Origin: Streptomyces sp. NBC_00273
GTDB taxonomy: Bacteria; Actinomycetota; Actinomycetes; Streptomycetales; Streptomycetaceae
Length of the DNA stretch: 64,000 bases
Direction: 5' to 3'
Assembly: GCF_036178145.1 (NCBI RefSeq)
Contig: NZ_CP108067.1
Coordinates: 1,302,001-1,366,000, forward strand
Shown in pieces: positions 1 to 8,465 of the stretch; the stretch's first letter is position 1, and the number at the start of each line of letters is the position of its first letter. A model generated the notes under the pieces. The model was not told the origin of the DNA. It ran no database searches and worked only from the letters and a program-made list of their open reading frames with translations. The position numbers and the translations under genes were made by a program.

Positions 1-918
1 GGACGGCGCCTCCTCGACGGAGACTTCCGGGAGGAATCGGCGGTAGAGGGCGGCGTCCACGTCTCCGGCGACCGGGCAGGGAACCGCGGCGGCCGAGAGG
101 GCCACCGCCTCGCGCATGATGTCCGGCCAGGCGAGGCCGGCCTCCAGACCGGCGGCGATGGCGGCCACGCAGGCGTCGCCGGCGCCGGTCGGGTTGCCCG
201 CGAGCCGCTCGGGGGGCGTCGCCCGCCAGGCGCCCCCGGGCGTGATGGCGTACAGGCCCGACGGGCCGGCGGACGCGACGACCGCGCGGGCCCCTCGCGT
301 GCGCAGCTCGGCGGCGGCCCGCGCGAGGTCCTCGCGACCCGTCGCGTCCACGATCTCGACCGCGTTGGGTTTGACCACGTCAGGGCGGGCCGCCAGCGCG
401 TGAAGGAGGGAGGGGCCGCTGGTGTCGAGCACGGTGAGCGCGTCGGCCGCCGCGGCCGTGGCGATCAGTTGGGCGTAGGCGTCCTCCGGGAGGCCGGGCG
501 GGGCGCTGCCGCTCAGGACGACCACACGCGCCCGGGTGACCAGGGTGGCGTAGTGCCGGGAGAAGAGGTGCCATTCTGCGGGGGTCACGTACGGTCCTCG
601 CCCGTTGAAGACCGTGGCGTCGCCGTCGTCCCGCGAGACGACGGTGAGGGTCCTGCGCGAATCGCCTGCTACTTCGACGAACGCGTCCCGGATACGGGCG
701 GTGCGCAGTCCGTCGCGGATCAGGCGGCCGGTGGCCCCGCCCGCGAGTCCGGTCGCCACAGGAGTGTGGCCGAGGGCGCCGAGGACGCGGGCCACGTTGA
801 TTCCCTTGCCGCCCGCCCGTTCGTTCGTGGTCTCGACGCGGTGGGAACTGCGGGGTTCAAGGGCGTCGACGCCCCAGGTGACGTCGAGGGCGGCGTTGAG
901 GGTGACGGCGAGGATCAT
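1..918 (-). CDS. PfkB-family hexose-phosphate kinase (1-phosphofructokinase / tagatose-6-P kinase type), 3' end outside window
   Basis: Probably phosphorylates a hexose phosphate (fructose-1-P or tagatose-6-P) with ATP in the cytoplasm. The N-terminus MILAVTLNAALD, the RAGGKGINVARVLGALG substrate-binding segment (about residues 35-52) and the C-terminal GNPTGAGDACVAA motif (catalytic Asp about residue 249) are typical of the FruK/LacC branch of the PfkB/ribokinase superfamily. All 306 codons in the window are open, close to the usual 310-residue length, so only a few residues are missing. Its ATG overlaps the TGA of the upstream ROK kinase by 4 nt, implying translational coupling. The substrate is inferred only: beside a hexosaminidase and two ROK kinases, a tagatose-6-phosphate (GalNAc route) role is attractive, but FruK is equally compatible with the motifs. 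Confidence 0.85.
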   Translation of the reverse strand, partial: MILAVTLNAALDVTWGVDALEPRSSHRVETTNERAGGKGINVARVLGALGHTPVATGLAGGATGRLIRDGLRTARIRDAFVEVAGDSRRTLTVVSRDDGDATVFNGRGPYVTPAEWHLFSRHYATLVTRARVVVLSGSAPPGLPEDAYAQLIATAAAADALTVLDTSGPSLLHALAARPDVVKPNAVEIVDATGREDLARAAAELRTRGARAVVASAGPSGLYAITPGGAWRATPPERLAGNPTGAGDACVAAIAAGLEAGLAWPDIMREAVALSAAAVPCPVAGDVDAALYRRFLPEVSVEEAPS

Positions 919-1865
919 CGGGCGGGCGCCCCCGTCCGGTGGGCCGCCTGCCAGGCGGCGAGACCCGCGCCGAGGCATCCGGCCCGGTCCCCCAGTTCGG
1001 CTCGGACGATGCGGGGGCGGCGGTGGAAGGTGAGACGCGCCTCCAAACCGGCGCGCACGGGGTCGAGCAAGAGCCGGTCGGCCTCGGCGAGACCGCCGCC
1101 GAGGACGACCAGTTCGGGTGCGAGTAGGGCGGTGGCGGTTGCCAGCGCGTCCGCCAGTCCGGTCACAGCGCGCGCCCATACTGCTCGCGCCGCGGGGTCG
1201 CCCTGCGCGGTCAGGGCCGCGACATCGGCGGCGCCGGCCACGGACCGGCCGGTGCGCGCGGCGTAGGCAGCGGCGACGGCGGCGGCGGACGCGACCGTCT
1301 CCAGGCAGCCGGAGCCACCGCACGCACACGCCTCTCCCCCGGATTCGACAACGACGTGGCCGAGTTCGCCGGCGTACCCGCCGGCCCGAATCGGTTCGCC
1401 GTCACAAACGAGTGCCGCGGCGATGCCGGTGCCGATCGCCACGAAGAGCACGTTCCGCGCGCCGCGGGCGGCCCCCAGCGCGCACTCGGCTGCGCCACCC
1501 GCGCGAACGTCGTGGCCCAGCGTGACAGGCAGTCCGGAACGTTCCTCCAGGAGGGCGGCGAGGGGAAGGTCGCGCCACCCGATGTTGGCCGACCAGACGG
1601 CTCGTTGGAGCTCGTCGTCGACGATGCCGGGGACCACCACACCGGCATGGCGCACCCACAGCCCGCGTCCGACCGCCATCCGGTTCAGGGCGAGCAGGGT
1701 GTCGACCATGGCATCCAGGACCGCGGGTGGTCCGTCTGCGCGCGGGGTAGGTCGGTGGGTGGTGTCCAGTGGACGCATGCCCTGGTCGAGAAGCGCCCCC
1801 TTCATACCGGTGCCCCCCACGTCCAGAGCGATCACGCACTCCTCCTCACGGGTTGCATCGGACAT
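915..1865 (-). CDS. ROK-family sugar kinase
   Basis: A 316-residue ROK (repressor, ORF, kinase) family protein that should phosphorylate a hexose or N-acetylhexosamine with ATP. Visible motifs are the N-terminal phosphate loop ALDVGGTGMKGALLD, the catalytic GHDVRAGG segment and the ROK zinc signature ending in CACGGSGCLETVAS. There is no N-terminal helix-turn-helix, so it is a kinase rather than an NagC-type repressor. The frame is open for another 50 codons upstream, but that extension is arginine-rich and unlike the family. MSDATREEECVIALDVGG begins at the normal distance from the phosphate loop, so 1865 was chosen. It is co-transcribed with the PfkB kinase (4-nt overlap) and divergent from the DeoR gene. 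Confidence 0.87.
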   Translation of the reverse strand: MSDATREEECVIALDVGGTGMKGALLDQGMRPLDTTHRPTPRADGPPAVLDAMVDTLLALNRMAVGRGLWVRHAGVVVPGIVDDELQRAVWSANIGWRDLPLAALLEERSGLPVTLGHDVRAGGAAECALGAARGARNVLFVAIGTGIAAALVCDGEPIRAGGYAGELGHVVVESGGEACACGGSGCLETVASAAAVAAAYAARTGRSVAGAADVAALTAQGDPAARAVWARAVTGLADALATATALLAPELVVLGGGLAEADRLLLDPVRAGLEARLTFHRRPRIVRAELGDRAGCLGAGLAAWQAAHRTGAPAR

Positions 1866-2313
1866 GGGCGGCCCCGAGGTGCGGAGGTGGACGTCCCTCG
1901 TCCGGCTCAGCGGTTCCGGAATCCGGGCCCTGCCCGACAGGGATTCGGCGGCTTCGCCCCGGATGCCGAGTGCGGGAAGATTTCCGGCCAAGGCCGAGTG
2001 GCTACTTCCATCCATCGATATCGAACCATCCTAGTGACTGGGTTTGCGTGATTGGATCGAGAAGTGAACGACTTCGCGCATGCTCCGTGAGCGAAGTATC
2101 CGCGCTCGGGCCGTCCGCGTCCAGGGGTTCGACGCCCAGTCGACGCCCGGACCTTGCCTGGCGTGCACAAATCACCCACGCCCTGCGATGTGCGGAGCCC
2201 TGGCGTTACGATCAACTTCGCGCATGCCCCTCGGGGGCGGCGAGCGGGCGCCTCCGGCGGTCCGTCCTCCACTGCGCGGTTCGGTTGTCCAGAGCACGGA
2301 GGGGAAGCGGCGC
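1866..2313. promoter_or_regulatory. divergent promoter region with repeated ACTTCGCGCATGC element
   Basis: This 448-nt gap separates the minus-strand ROK/PfkB pair from the plus-strand DeoR gene and holds no credible gene. The 13-mer ACTTCGCGCATGC occurs twice in direct orientation, at 2071-2083 and 2215-2227. The first copy sits in a small dyad, CTTCGC (2072-2077) with GCGAAG (2091-2096). These are candidate operator half-sites for the adjacent DeoR regulator. Assignment to DeoR is inference. Confidence 0.45.
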
Positions 2314-3114
2314 ATGTCCAAGCAGGAACGGTGGAGCAAGCTGCTGGAGCTGCTCGCGGTCGACGGCAAACTGGAAGTGGAAGATGCGGCCGCCACGGTC
2401 GCGGTGTCACCGGCGACCATCCGACGCGATCTCGACGAGCTGGCCGAGCAGAAGCTGCTCGTCCGCACGCGAGGCGGGGCGATCGCTCACGGCGTCTCCT
2501 ACGAGCTCCCACTGCGCTACAAGTCCTCCCGCCGGGTCTCGGAGAAGCAGCGCATCGCAAGCGCCGTGGCAGACCTGCTCGGCGAGGGGGACGTCATCGG
2601 CCTCAACGGCGGCACCACCACCACCGAGGTGGCCCGCGCGCTGGTGCTCCGGGCGCGCGCGGGAACCACCGAGCGCGGGGAGGGGTCGTCCGGACCGAGG
2701 TACACGATCGTCACCAATGCCCTGAACATCGCCGGCGAACTGGCGGTCCGCCCGCAGTTCAAGATCGTGGTGACCGGCGGTGTGGCACGCCCCCAGACCT
2801 ATGAGCTGGTCGGCCCATTGACGGAAGGCGTGTTGCACCAGGTGGTGCTCGACGTCGCGGTGCTCGGTGTCGACGGAGTGGACCCGCAGCTGGGCGTCAT
2901 GACGCACCACGAGGACGAGGCCGGTATCAGCAGGCTCTTCGCCGAGCGCGCCCGGAAGGTGATCCTCGCGACGGACTCGTCCAAGATGGGCAAGCGCGCC
3001 TTTGCCAGGATCTGCGGCCTGGAGGGAATCGACGCCCTCGTCACCGACTCCGGCTTGGACCCCGACATGGCCGCGCGGTTCACCGAAGCCGGCATCGAGG
3101 TCGTCATCGTCTGA
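2314..3114 (+). CDS. DeoR/GlpR-family transcriptional regulator
   Basis: A 266-residue DeoR-family regulator, probably a repressor whose effector is a phosphorylated sugar. The N-terminal winged helix-turn-helix (about residues 4-57) contains VSPATIRRDLDELAEQ followed by the wing RTRGGAIAHG, the DeoR signature. The C-terminal DeoRC sensor fold carries IGLNGGTTTTEVARAL, TNALNIAGEL and a late TDSSKMGKRAF segment, as in sugar-phosphate-binding members. The ATG at 2314 is preceded by GGAGGGGAAG. The longer upstream frame is out of family. It lies between the divergent kinase pair and the ABC importer and probably controls both, perhaps through the repeated 13-mer upstream of it. Confidence 0.9.
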   Translation: MSKQERWSKLLELLAVDGKLEVEDAAATVAVSPATIRRDLDELAEQKLLVRTRGGAIAHGVSYELPLRYKSSRRVSEKQRIASAVADLLGEGDVIGLNGGTTTTEVARALVLRARAGTTERGEGSSGPRYTIVTNALNIAGELAVRPQFKIVVTGGVARPQTYELVGPLTEGVLHQVVLDVAVLGVDGVDPQLGVMTHHEDEAGISRLFAERARKVILATDSSKMGKRAFARICGLEGIDALVTDSGLDPDMAARFTEAGIEVVIV

Positions 3115-3136
3115 CGCCCCCGCGCCACCGGGATGA

Positions 3137-3157
3137 CCGGCCAAAGCCCTTGGCCGG
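3137..3157 (+). terminator. hairpin after DeoR gene
   Basis: Perfect 8-bp arms CCGGCCAA / TTGGCCGG separated by AGCCC, 22 nt after the DeoR stop. There is no U tract, as is common in Streptomyces terminators. Confidence 0.5.
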
Positions 3158-3782
3158 CCCGTGCGGCAACGCAGCCCACGGGCACGAGGGGCGCATTCCG
3201 CGAGTCCGCGAACCGCGCATCCACCGCCTCGATGTGCCGACGGAACTCTCCCTGCCCTCGCCACCGGCCACGAACCCACAGTCCACCGGCACGGTGACGC
3301 GACGACGCGCGCGCCGCTTCGCACCACTCCTGCGTGCGTCGGCGCCCCGTGAACACTTCCAGGTGGCCCCTGCGCGCGCCCGGCCCACCCCCCTTCCGAC
3401 CCCGCCGGCCTGCCCGCGCGCGGGGACGCCGGCGCCGACGTGTTGCGGCAACCGCCGGGCACCCAGGCGTTCTTGGTGCGTCACGCCCTTCCGGCCAGAG
3501 CCACCGCACTCCCCGACCTCCGGTTGACCCCGGACAGAGCTGCGGCCTTCCCTCGCGCAGGGTCCGCCGAGGGGCGACGACTGGCTGGTTAGCACTTTTT
3601 ACGTAACAGGCCTGGTTTCGAGCCCGCTCCCTCCTGTTTACTTTGCCCACAGCAGATGCTCGTTCATGAGCGAAAAGCCGATTGATCCTTCATTCCCACG
3701 CAAGACGCTCCGAATTCTGCTGATCACAGACCCCACTGGGCCGCGTCATCGTGAGCGGCCAGGAGACAAGGCGGTACTGACG
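3158..3782. other. long intergenic region upstream of the ABC importer
   Basis: No gene is supported here. The right-hand 70 nt (3590-3660) are clearly AT-richer than their surroundings and precede the binding-protein gene, so the importer promoter probably lies there. No unambiguous -35/-10 pair was identified. Confidence 0.4.
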
Positions 3783-5054
3783 ATGAACAAGCGGTTGCTC
3801 GTGGTGGCGGCCTGCACCGGTATTGCCGGGGCGCTCACCCTCACGGCCTGCGGCGGCGGCGGTGGTGGCGGCGCGTCGGACGGCAGGGACGTGACGCTGA
3901 AGCTGGTGGCAGCCGACTACGGCGACAAGGCCTCGAACAGCTCCACGGCCTACTGGAAGGACGTCGCGCAGCGGTTCACCGCCTCCAACCCGAGGATCAA
4001 GGTCGATGTCCAGGTGATCAACTGGAACGACATCGACTCCCAGGTCAAGACGATGATCCAGAGCGGCAACGTCCCGGACGTCCTGCAGACCGGCGGGTAC
4101 GCCGAGAAGGTCGCCGACGACCTGCTGTACAAGGCGGAGGAGGTGCTGTCGGAGAGCACCCGCGCCAACCTGATCGACAGCTTCGCCAAGGCCGGTGAGG
4201 TCGATGGCACCCAGTACGGCATACCGTTCGTCTCCTCGGCTCGGGCCTTCTTCTACAACAAGACGGTCTTCACCCAGGCCGGCATCACAGAGGCGCCGAA
4301 GAGTTGGGACGACCTCAAGGCCGCTGCCGAGAAGATCAAGGCGAAGGTGCCGGGCGTGACCCCTTACGCGCTGCCGCTCGGTCCCGAGGAGGCCCAGGGC
4401 GAGTCGCTGATCTGGGAGCTCGGCAACGGCGGGGGCCTCACGGACGCCAAGGGAACGTACACGCTGAACAGCCGGCCCAACATCGAGTCGTTCACCTGGC
4501 TGAAGACGAACCTCGTCGAGCCCGGCCTGACCTACGCCAACCCCGCGACGACGGACCGCAAGACCGCGTTCGCGGACTTCGCCGCCGGCAAGGCCGCGAT
4601 GCTCAACGGCCACCCCTCCCTGATCCAGATGTCCAAGGACGGCAAGGTCGACTACGGCGTCGTGCCGATCCCCGGGAAGACGGGCGCACTGGCCTCCACG
4701 CTGGGCGTCGCCGACTGGATGATGGCGTTCAAGGACAACGGCCACAAGGAAGAGATCCGCAAGTTCCTCGACTTCGCGTACTCCAGGGAGAACACGCTGA
4801 AGTTCGACGAGATGTACAACCTGATGCCCGTCACCGAGGACACCCTCAAGGAGATGACCGGCAGCGGCAAGCACAAGGACCTCGAGCCCTTCTTCACTCT
4901 GCTGCCGAACGCGGTCTTCTACCCGCTGGGCGACACTGCCTGGGACGCGATCTCGGCCGAGATCAAGAAGAGCGGCGGAACAGCCGTGAACGACCCGGCC
5001 AAGGTACTGGGCGAACTGCAGAAGAAGGCCGAGGAGACCATCTCCGACCAGTAG
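3783..5054 (+). CDS. ABC sugar importer, extracellular solute-binding lipoprotein (family 1)
   Basis: A 423-residue substrate-binding lipoprotein for a carbohydrate ABC importer. A short basic N-terminus and hydrophobic stretch end in the lipobox LTAC, with the acylated Cys at residue 23 followed by a Gly-rich linker. The mature part has family-1 features: WKDVAQRFTASNPRIKVDVQ, the DVLQTGGYAEKVADDL segment, IPFVSSARAFFYNKTVFTQAG and a C-terminal tryptophan-containing sugar-site region. The frame is open 39 codons further upstream, but MNKRLLVVAAC is the only start giving a signal peptide. It is followed 35 nt later by two permeases. No ATPase gene is present, so a shared MsiK-type ATPase is likely, as for most Streptomyces sugar importers. 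Confidence 0.92.
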   Translation: MNKRLLVVAACTGIAGALTLTACGGGGGGGASDGRDVTLKLVAADYGDKASNSSTAYWKDVAQRFTASNPRIKVDVQVINWNDIDSQVKTMIQSGNVPDVLQTGGYAEKVADDLLYKAEEVLSESTRANLIDSFAKAGEVDGTQYGIPFVSSARAFFYNKTVFTQAGITEAPKSWDDLKAAAEKIKAKVPGVTPYALPLGPEEAQGESLIWELGNGGGLTDAKGTYTLNSRPNIESFTWLKTNLVEPGLTYANPATTDRKTAFADFAAGKAAMLNGHPSLIQMSKDGKVDYGVVPIPGKTGALASTLGVADWMMAFKDNGHKEEIRKFLDFAYSRENTLKFDEMYNLMPVTEDTLKEMTGSGKHKDLEPFFTLLPNAVFYPLGDTAWDAISAEIKKSGGTAVNDPAKVLGELQKKAEETISDQ

Positions 5055-5089
5055 GCCCCGCGCACCGCACTGTCACGGAAGGCTTCCTC

Positions 5090-6004
5090 GTGTCCACCAC
5101 TTCATCCACCGCCCGCTCCGGCCGCAAGGGCCGGAGCGGCCTGGCCCGGCTGGGGCCGCTGCCCTGGATCGGGCCGGCCCTCCTGCTCATCGTCCTGGTC
5201 GTGCTCTGGCCGGTCTACGAGATGGTCCGCACCTCCTTTCTCCGGATCAGCAGCAGCGGGTTCGTCCGGGGCTCGGCGGGGTTCGACAAGTACGAGCAGT
5301 TGTTCGATGAGCCCTCGTTGCCCTCGGTCGTCCTGTCGACCGTCCTGTGGACCGTGGTGGTGGTCACCTCCACCATGGTGCTTTCCTTGGCGCTGGCCCA
5401 GCTCTTCAACCAGCGCTTCCCCGGCCGCCGCGTGACCCGCTGGGCCCTCATCGCTCCCTGGGCCGCCTCGGTCGTGATGACCGCCATCGGCTTCAAGTGG
5501 ATGCTCAATCAGACCTCGGGCGTCCTGAACACGCTGATGGCCGACCTGGGAATCATCGACGGCCCCAAGGACTGGCTGGGTGACCCCTCGACGGCCTGGC
5601 CCTGGATGATGTTCGTCGCCGTCTTCGTCTCGCTGCCGTTCACCACGTACACCCTGCTCGCGGGACTGCAGACCATCCCCGGCGAGATCTACGAGGCCGC
5701 CAAGGTGGACGGCACCAGCACCTGGCAGACGTATCTGCGCATCACCCTGCCGCTGTTGAGACCGGCTTTCCTCGTGGGAGTCGTCATCAACCTCATCAAC
5801 GTCTTCAACTCCTTCCCCATCATCTGGAGCATGACCCGCGGCGGCCCGGACAGCGCCACCGCCACCACCACCGTCTTCATGTACCAGCTGAAGAATTCCG
5901 ACATCGGCCAGTCCGCCGCCATGTCCGTCGTGAACTTCGCCCTCGTCGTGGTCATGGTCGTCGTCTTCCTCAAGGCCAGCCGCTGGAACCAGGAGGAGAG
6001 CTGA
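5090..6004 (+). CDS. ABC sugar importer, inner-membrane permease 1 (MalF type)
   Basis: A 304-residue membrane permease of the binding-protein-dependent family. A cytoplasmic basic N-terminus precedes the first membrane segment (PALLLIVLVVLWPVYEM). Further hydrophobic segments follow, and the ATPase-docking EAA loop EIYEAAKVDGTSTWQTYLRI with TLPLLRP lies near residues 200-226. Translation starts at a GTG at 5090 behind ACGGAAGG; the frame runs upstream through the binding-protein gene, which is a shadow. The stop codon overlaps the start of permease 2 (TGATG), so the two subunits are translationally coupled and presumably form a heterodimer. Confidence 0.92.
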   Translation: MSTTSSTARSGRKGRSGLARLGPLPWIGPALLLIVLVVLWPVYEMVRTSFLRISSSGFVRGSAGFDKYEQLFDEPSLPSVVLSTVLWTVVVVTSTMVLSLALAQLFNQRFPGRRVTRWALIAPWAASVVMTAIGFKWMLNQTSGVLNTLMADLGIIDGPKDWLGDPSTAWPWMMFVAVFVSLPFTTYTLLAGLQTIPGEIYEAAKVDGTSTWQTYLRITLPLLRPAFLVGVVINLINVFNSFPIIWSMTRGGPDSATATTTVFMYQLKNSDIGQSAAMSVVNFALVVVMVVVFLKASRWNQEES

Positions 6005-6921
6005 TGGCCCAGACCGCCCTCACCCCCGAGAAGACCGCCCCGCCCGCCTCGGCAACGCGACCCCCTGCGCGCGGCACACGCAGCGGCGCCTCACGGGCCC
6101 CCCGCACGACGCGCCCGCGCACCCTGCTGGTCACCGCCGTCGCCTGGCTGCTGGCAGCCCTGTTCCTGGTGCCGTACGCGGAGATGGTGATCACCGCGTT
6201 GCGGCCGGCGCACGAGCTGCGCGACGCCACCTACCTGCCGGCCGGCTTCGAGTGGGCGAACTTCGTCAACGTGTGGCGCGAGTCCCACCTCGGGGACAAC
6301 CTCCGGGTCACACTGCTGGTCGCGGCGGGATCCACCCTGCTCGTCCTGCTGGTCGCCGTGCCCGCCGCGTACTACACCGCGCGCATGCGGTTCCGCGGCC
6401 GCAAGCTGTTCCTCCTGCTCGTGCTCATCACCCAGATGTTCCAGCCCACCTCTCTGCTGGTCGGTCTCTACCGCGAGTTCTACCAACTGGGCATGCTCAA
6501 CTCGGTATGGACCCTGATCCTGTGCAACGCGGCCTTCAACCTCGCCTTCGCGATCTGGATCCTCACCGCCTACTTCGCCTCCATCCCCGAGGCCCTCGAG
6601 GAATCCGCCATGATCGACGGGCTGGGACGGGGAGGGGCGCTGCTGCGGATCACCCTGCCGCTCGCGATGCCGGGGGTCGTCACTGCGATGATCTTCACCT
6701 TCATCGCAGCCTGGAACGAGTTCGTGATGGGCCTGACGCTCTCCACCCTTCCGGAGAGCCAGCCGCTGACGGTCGGTATCAACGGCTTCATCGGCAACTA
6801 CAGCGTCCAGTGGAACTACTTGTTCGCCGGCTCGGTCATCGCCATCGTGCCCGTCGTCATCCTCTTCGCGCTCATCGAGCGGAAGGTCGTCTCCGGCCTC
6901 ACCGCCGGATCCGTCAAATAG
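6004..6921 (+). CDS. ABC sugar importer, inner-membrane permease 2 (MalG type)
   Basis: A 305-residue second permease subunit. The first 45 residues are a Pro/Ala/Arg-rich cytoplasmic tail, followed by a membrane segment (LVTAVAWLLAALFLVPYAEM), periplasmic loop and five further hydrophobic segments. The EAA loop PEALEESAMIDGLGRGGALL with RITLPLAMPG is intact. The start overlaps the stop of permease 1. It closes the importer operon; a hairpin 11 nt downstream may reduce read-through into the second ROK kinase. Confidence 0.92.
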   Translation: MAQTALTPEKTAPPASATRPPARGTRSGASRAPRTTRPRTLLVTAVAWLLAALFLVPYAEMVITALRPAHELRDATYLPAGFEWANFVNVWRESHLGDNLRVTLLVAAGSTLLVLLVAVPAAYYTARMRFRGRKLFLLLVLITQMFQPTSLLVGLYREFYQLGMLNSVWTLILCNAAFNLAFAIWILTAYFASIPEALEESAMIDGLGRGGALLRITLPLAMPGVVTAMIFTFIAAWNEFVMGLTLSTLPESQPLTVGINGFIGNYSVQWNYLFAGSVIAIVPVVILFALIERKVVSGLTAGSVK

Positions 6922-6932
6922 CCCCCACAGCC

Positions 6933-6975
6933 GCCCGCCCCCTGCGCCCACACCCCCGGCCAGTAGGGGGCGGGC
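6933..6975 (+). terminator. hairpin between importer and second ROK kinase
   Basis: Perfect 11-bp arms GCCCGCCCCCT (6933-6943) and AGGGGGCGGGC (6965-6975). It may be a partial terminator, since the following gene is only 37 nt away on the same strand. Confidence 0.5.
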
Positions 6976-7012
6976 CCTTCCCTGCCCCCACCGGATCCAC
7001 CTGAGGCGAGGA

Positions 7013-8011
7013 ATGAGGAACACAGCTGCACGCGGTGAACCCAGCACGCGGACCGCACCGACCCGGCCCAGGGACCACACGGCACGACGCGCACGCGCGG
7101 CCCACGGGACCGTGATCGCACTGGAGGCGGGCGCCACCTACATCAAGGGGTGTGTCCTGGGCCCGGACGGCGTCCCACGGAACAGGGAACGCTGGTTCAC
7201 CCGTCCCGAACGGGGGCCGGACGCCGTCCTCGAGACGGTCCTCACCTGTGCGGCCACGCTTGCCGAGCGCTGTCGTCCCACCGCCGCGGGCGTCATCCTC
7301 CCCGGCACCGTCGACGAGACCTCCGGCCGGGCGGTGCACGCCCCTGCGCTGGGTTGGCGGGACATCCCTGTCCGGGACTGGGTGGCCGAGCACCTGGACC
7401 TCCCCGTGGCCGTCGGACATGACGGGCGCACAGCCGGGCTCGCCGAGGCACGTGCGGGGGCCGGCCAGGACTGCGGGGACTTCCTGTTCGTCTCGGTGGG
7501 CGACGGAATCGGCTCGGCGGTCGTCCTCGCCGATCGGGTCCTCACCAACCGTTACGGGGCGGAGGAGCTCGGCCACACCGAGGTCCGGCCGGGAGGCGAC
7601 CCGTGCCACTGCGGCGGGTGGGGATGCCTGGAGACGGTGGCCTCGTCCGCCGCCGTCACGCGCCGGTACTCACGGGCGACCGGATGGCGCGGCGTCGGCG
7701 CCCGCGAGGTGTATCACCGTGCCGACGCCGGGGACCCGGCCGCCCGCGCCATCTGCGGAGAGGCCATGGCGGCCCTGGCCGACGTACTGGCGGCGGCGAT
7801 CGGCCGGTACGCGCCAGATCGGCTGGTCGTCGGTGGCGAGCTGGCCGAGGCAGGTGCCTCGCTGCTCGCAACCCTGCGGGAGGCCCTCGTCAGTCGGCTC
7901 GGCTCACCGGCCGTACCGGAACTCCGGCTCGCGGGGTTCGGCGAATCGGCGGGCCGCGTGGGGGCGGCACTTCTCGCCAGGGACCTGCAAAACGCACACA
8001 CGCGCGGGTAG
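7013..8011 (+). CDS. ROK-family protein with altered phosphate loop
   Basis: A 332-residue second ROK protein behind GAGGCGAGGA. The GHDGRTAGLAEA catalytic segment and the zinc signature CHCGGWGCLETVAS are intact. The N-terminal phosphate loop reads ALEAGATYIKGCVLG, where the family normally has D-x-G-G-T. The acidic residue is Glu and the first Gly of the pair is Ala. The N-terminus carries a 30-residue Arg-rich extension with no helix-turn-helix. It follows the importer and precedes the GH20 hexosaminidase, so a GlcNAc/GalNAc kinase role fits, but the changed loop leaves open reduced activity or a regulatory role. Confidence 0.83.
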   Translation: MRNTAARGEPSTRTAPTRPRDHTARRARAAHGTVIALEAGATYIKGCVLGPDGVPRNRERWFTRPERGPDAVLETVLTCAATLAERCRPTAAGVILPGTVDETSGRAVHAPALGWRDIPVRDWVAEHLDLPVAVGHDGRTAGLAEARAGAGQDCGDFLFVSVGDGIGSAVVLADRVLTNRYGAEELGHTEVRPGGDPCHCGGWGCLETVASSAAVTRRYSRATGWRGVGAREVYHRADAGDPAARAICGEAMAALADVLAAAIGRYAPDRLVVGGELAEAGASLLATLREALVSRLGSPAVPELRLAGFGESAGRVGAALLARDLQNAHTRG

Positions 8012-8465
8012 CCACCACACCGGACGGTCCGCCAGGGCGCGCCGGCGGGTGCGGGATGCAGTGGCGGGCGACGGCATCGCGCCCTGGGACCCCGCCCTGG
8101 TCCCGGGTCCTCCGAATGAAGGAAAGCTACGACGCCGTAGGTCTTGACGCTCCCTTCTCCCACTGACACCTTTTGGCTCAAGTTGCTTGCAAGTCGGCGA
8201 TTAGGAGCAACTACAAGCAAGATCTGCGCTCAGTCGCGCGTCGCGCGTCGCATGATCCCCCGCCGCACCACAAGTGGCTCGCAGCGTCATGATCCTGGCG
8301 GGGGACGCGCGTTGCCCGTGACGCGTCGGAATGGGCCCCCAGGGGCCGATTCCGACGTACGAGCCGTGCGCGCCAGCGTTTGCCCTCGCCGGCGCGCATC
8401 GCACCCCCTGGCGGCCCACCACCTGGTGTGCTGCCCTCCCGCCTTCCCGTCCGAAGGAGTCAACG
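8012..8465. promoter_or_regulatory. hexosaminidase upstream region with two dyads
   Basis: This 454-nt non-coding stretch contains two inverted repeats. The first pairs AGTTGCT (8181-8187) with AGCAACT (8206-8212), and the overlapping TTGCTTG (8183-8189) with CAAGCAA (8214-8220). The second is a nearly loopless 16-bp dyad at 8325-8340 / 8341-8356, GTCGGAATGGGCCCC against its complement with two mismatches. Either could be an operator controlling the secreted hexosaminidase. The second could also be a terminator for the ROK transcript. Confidence 0.45.
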
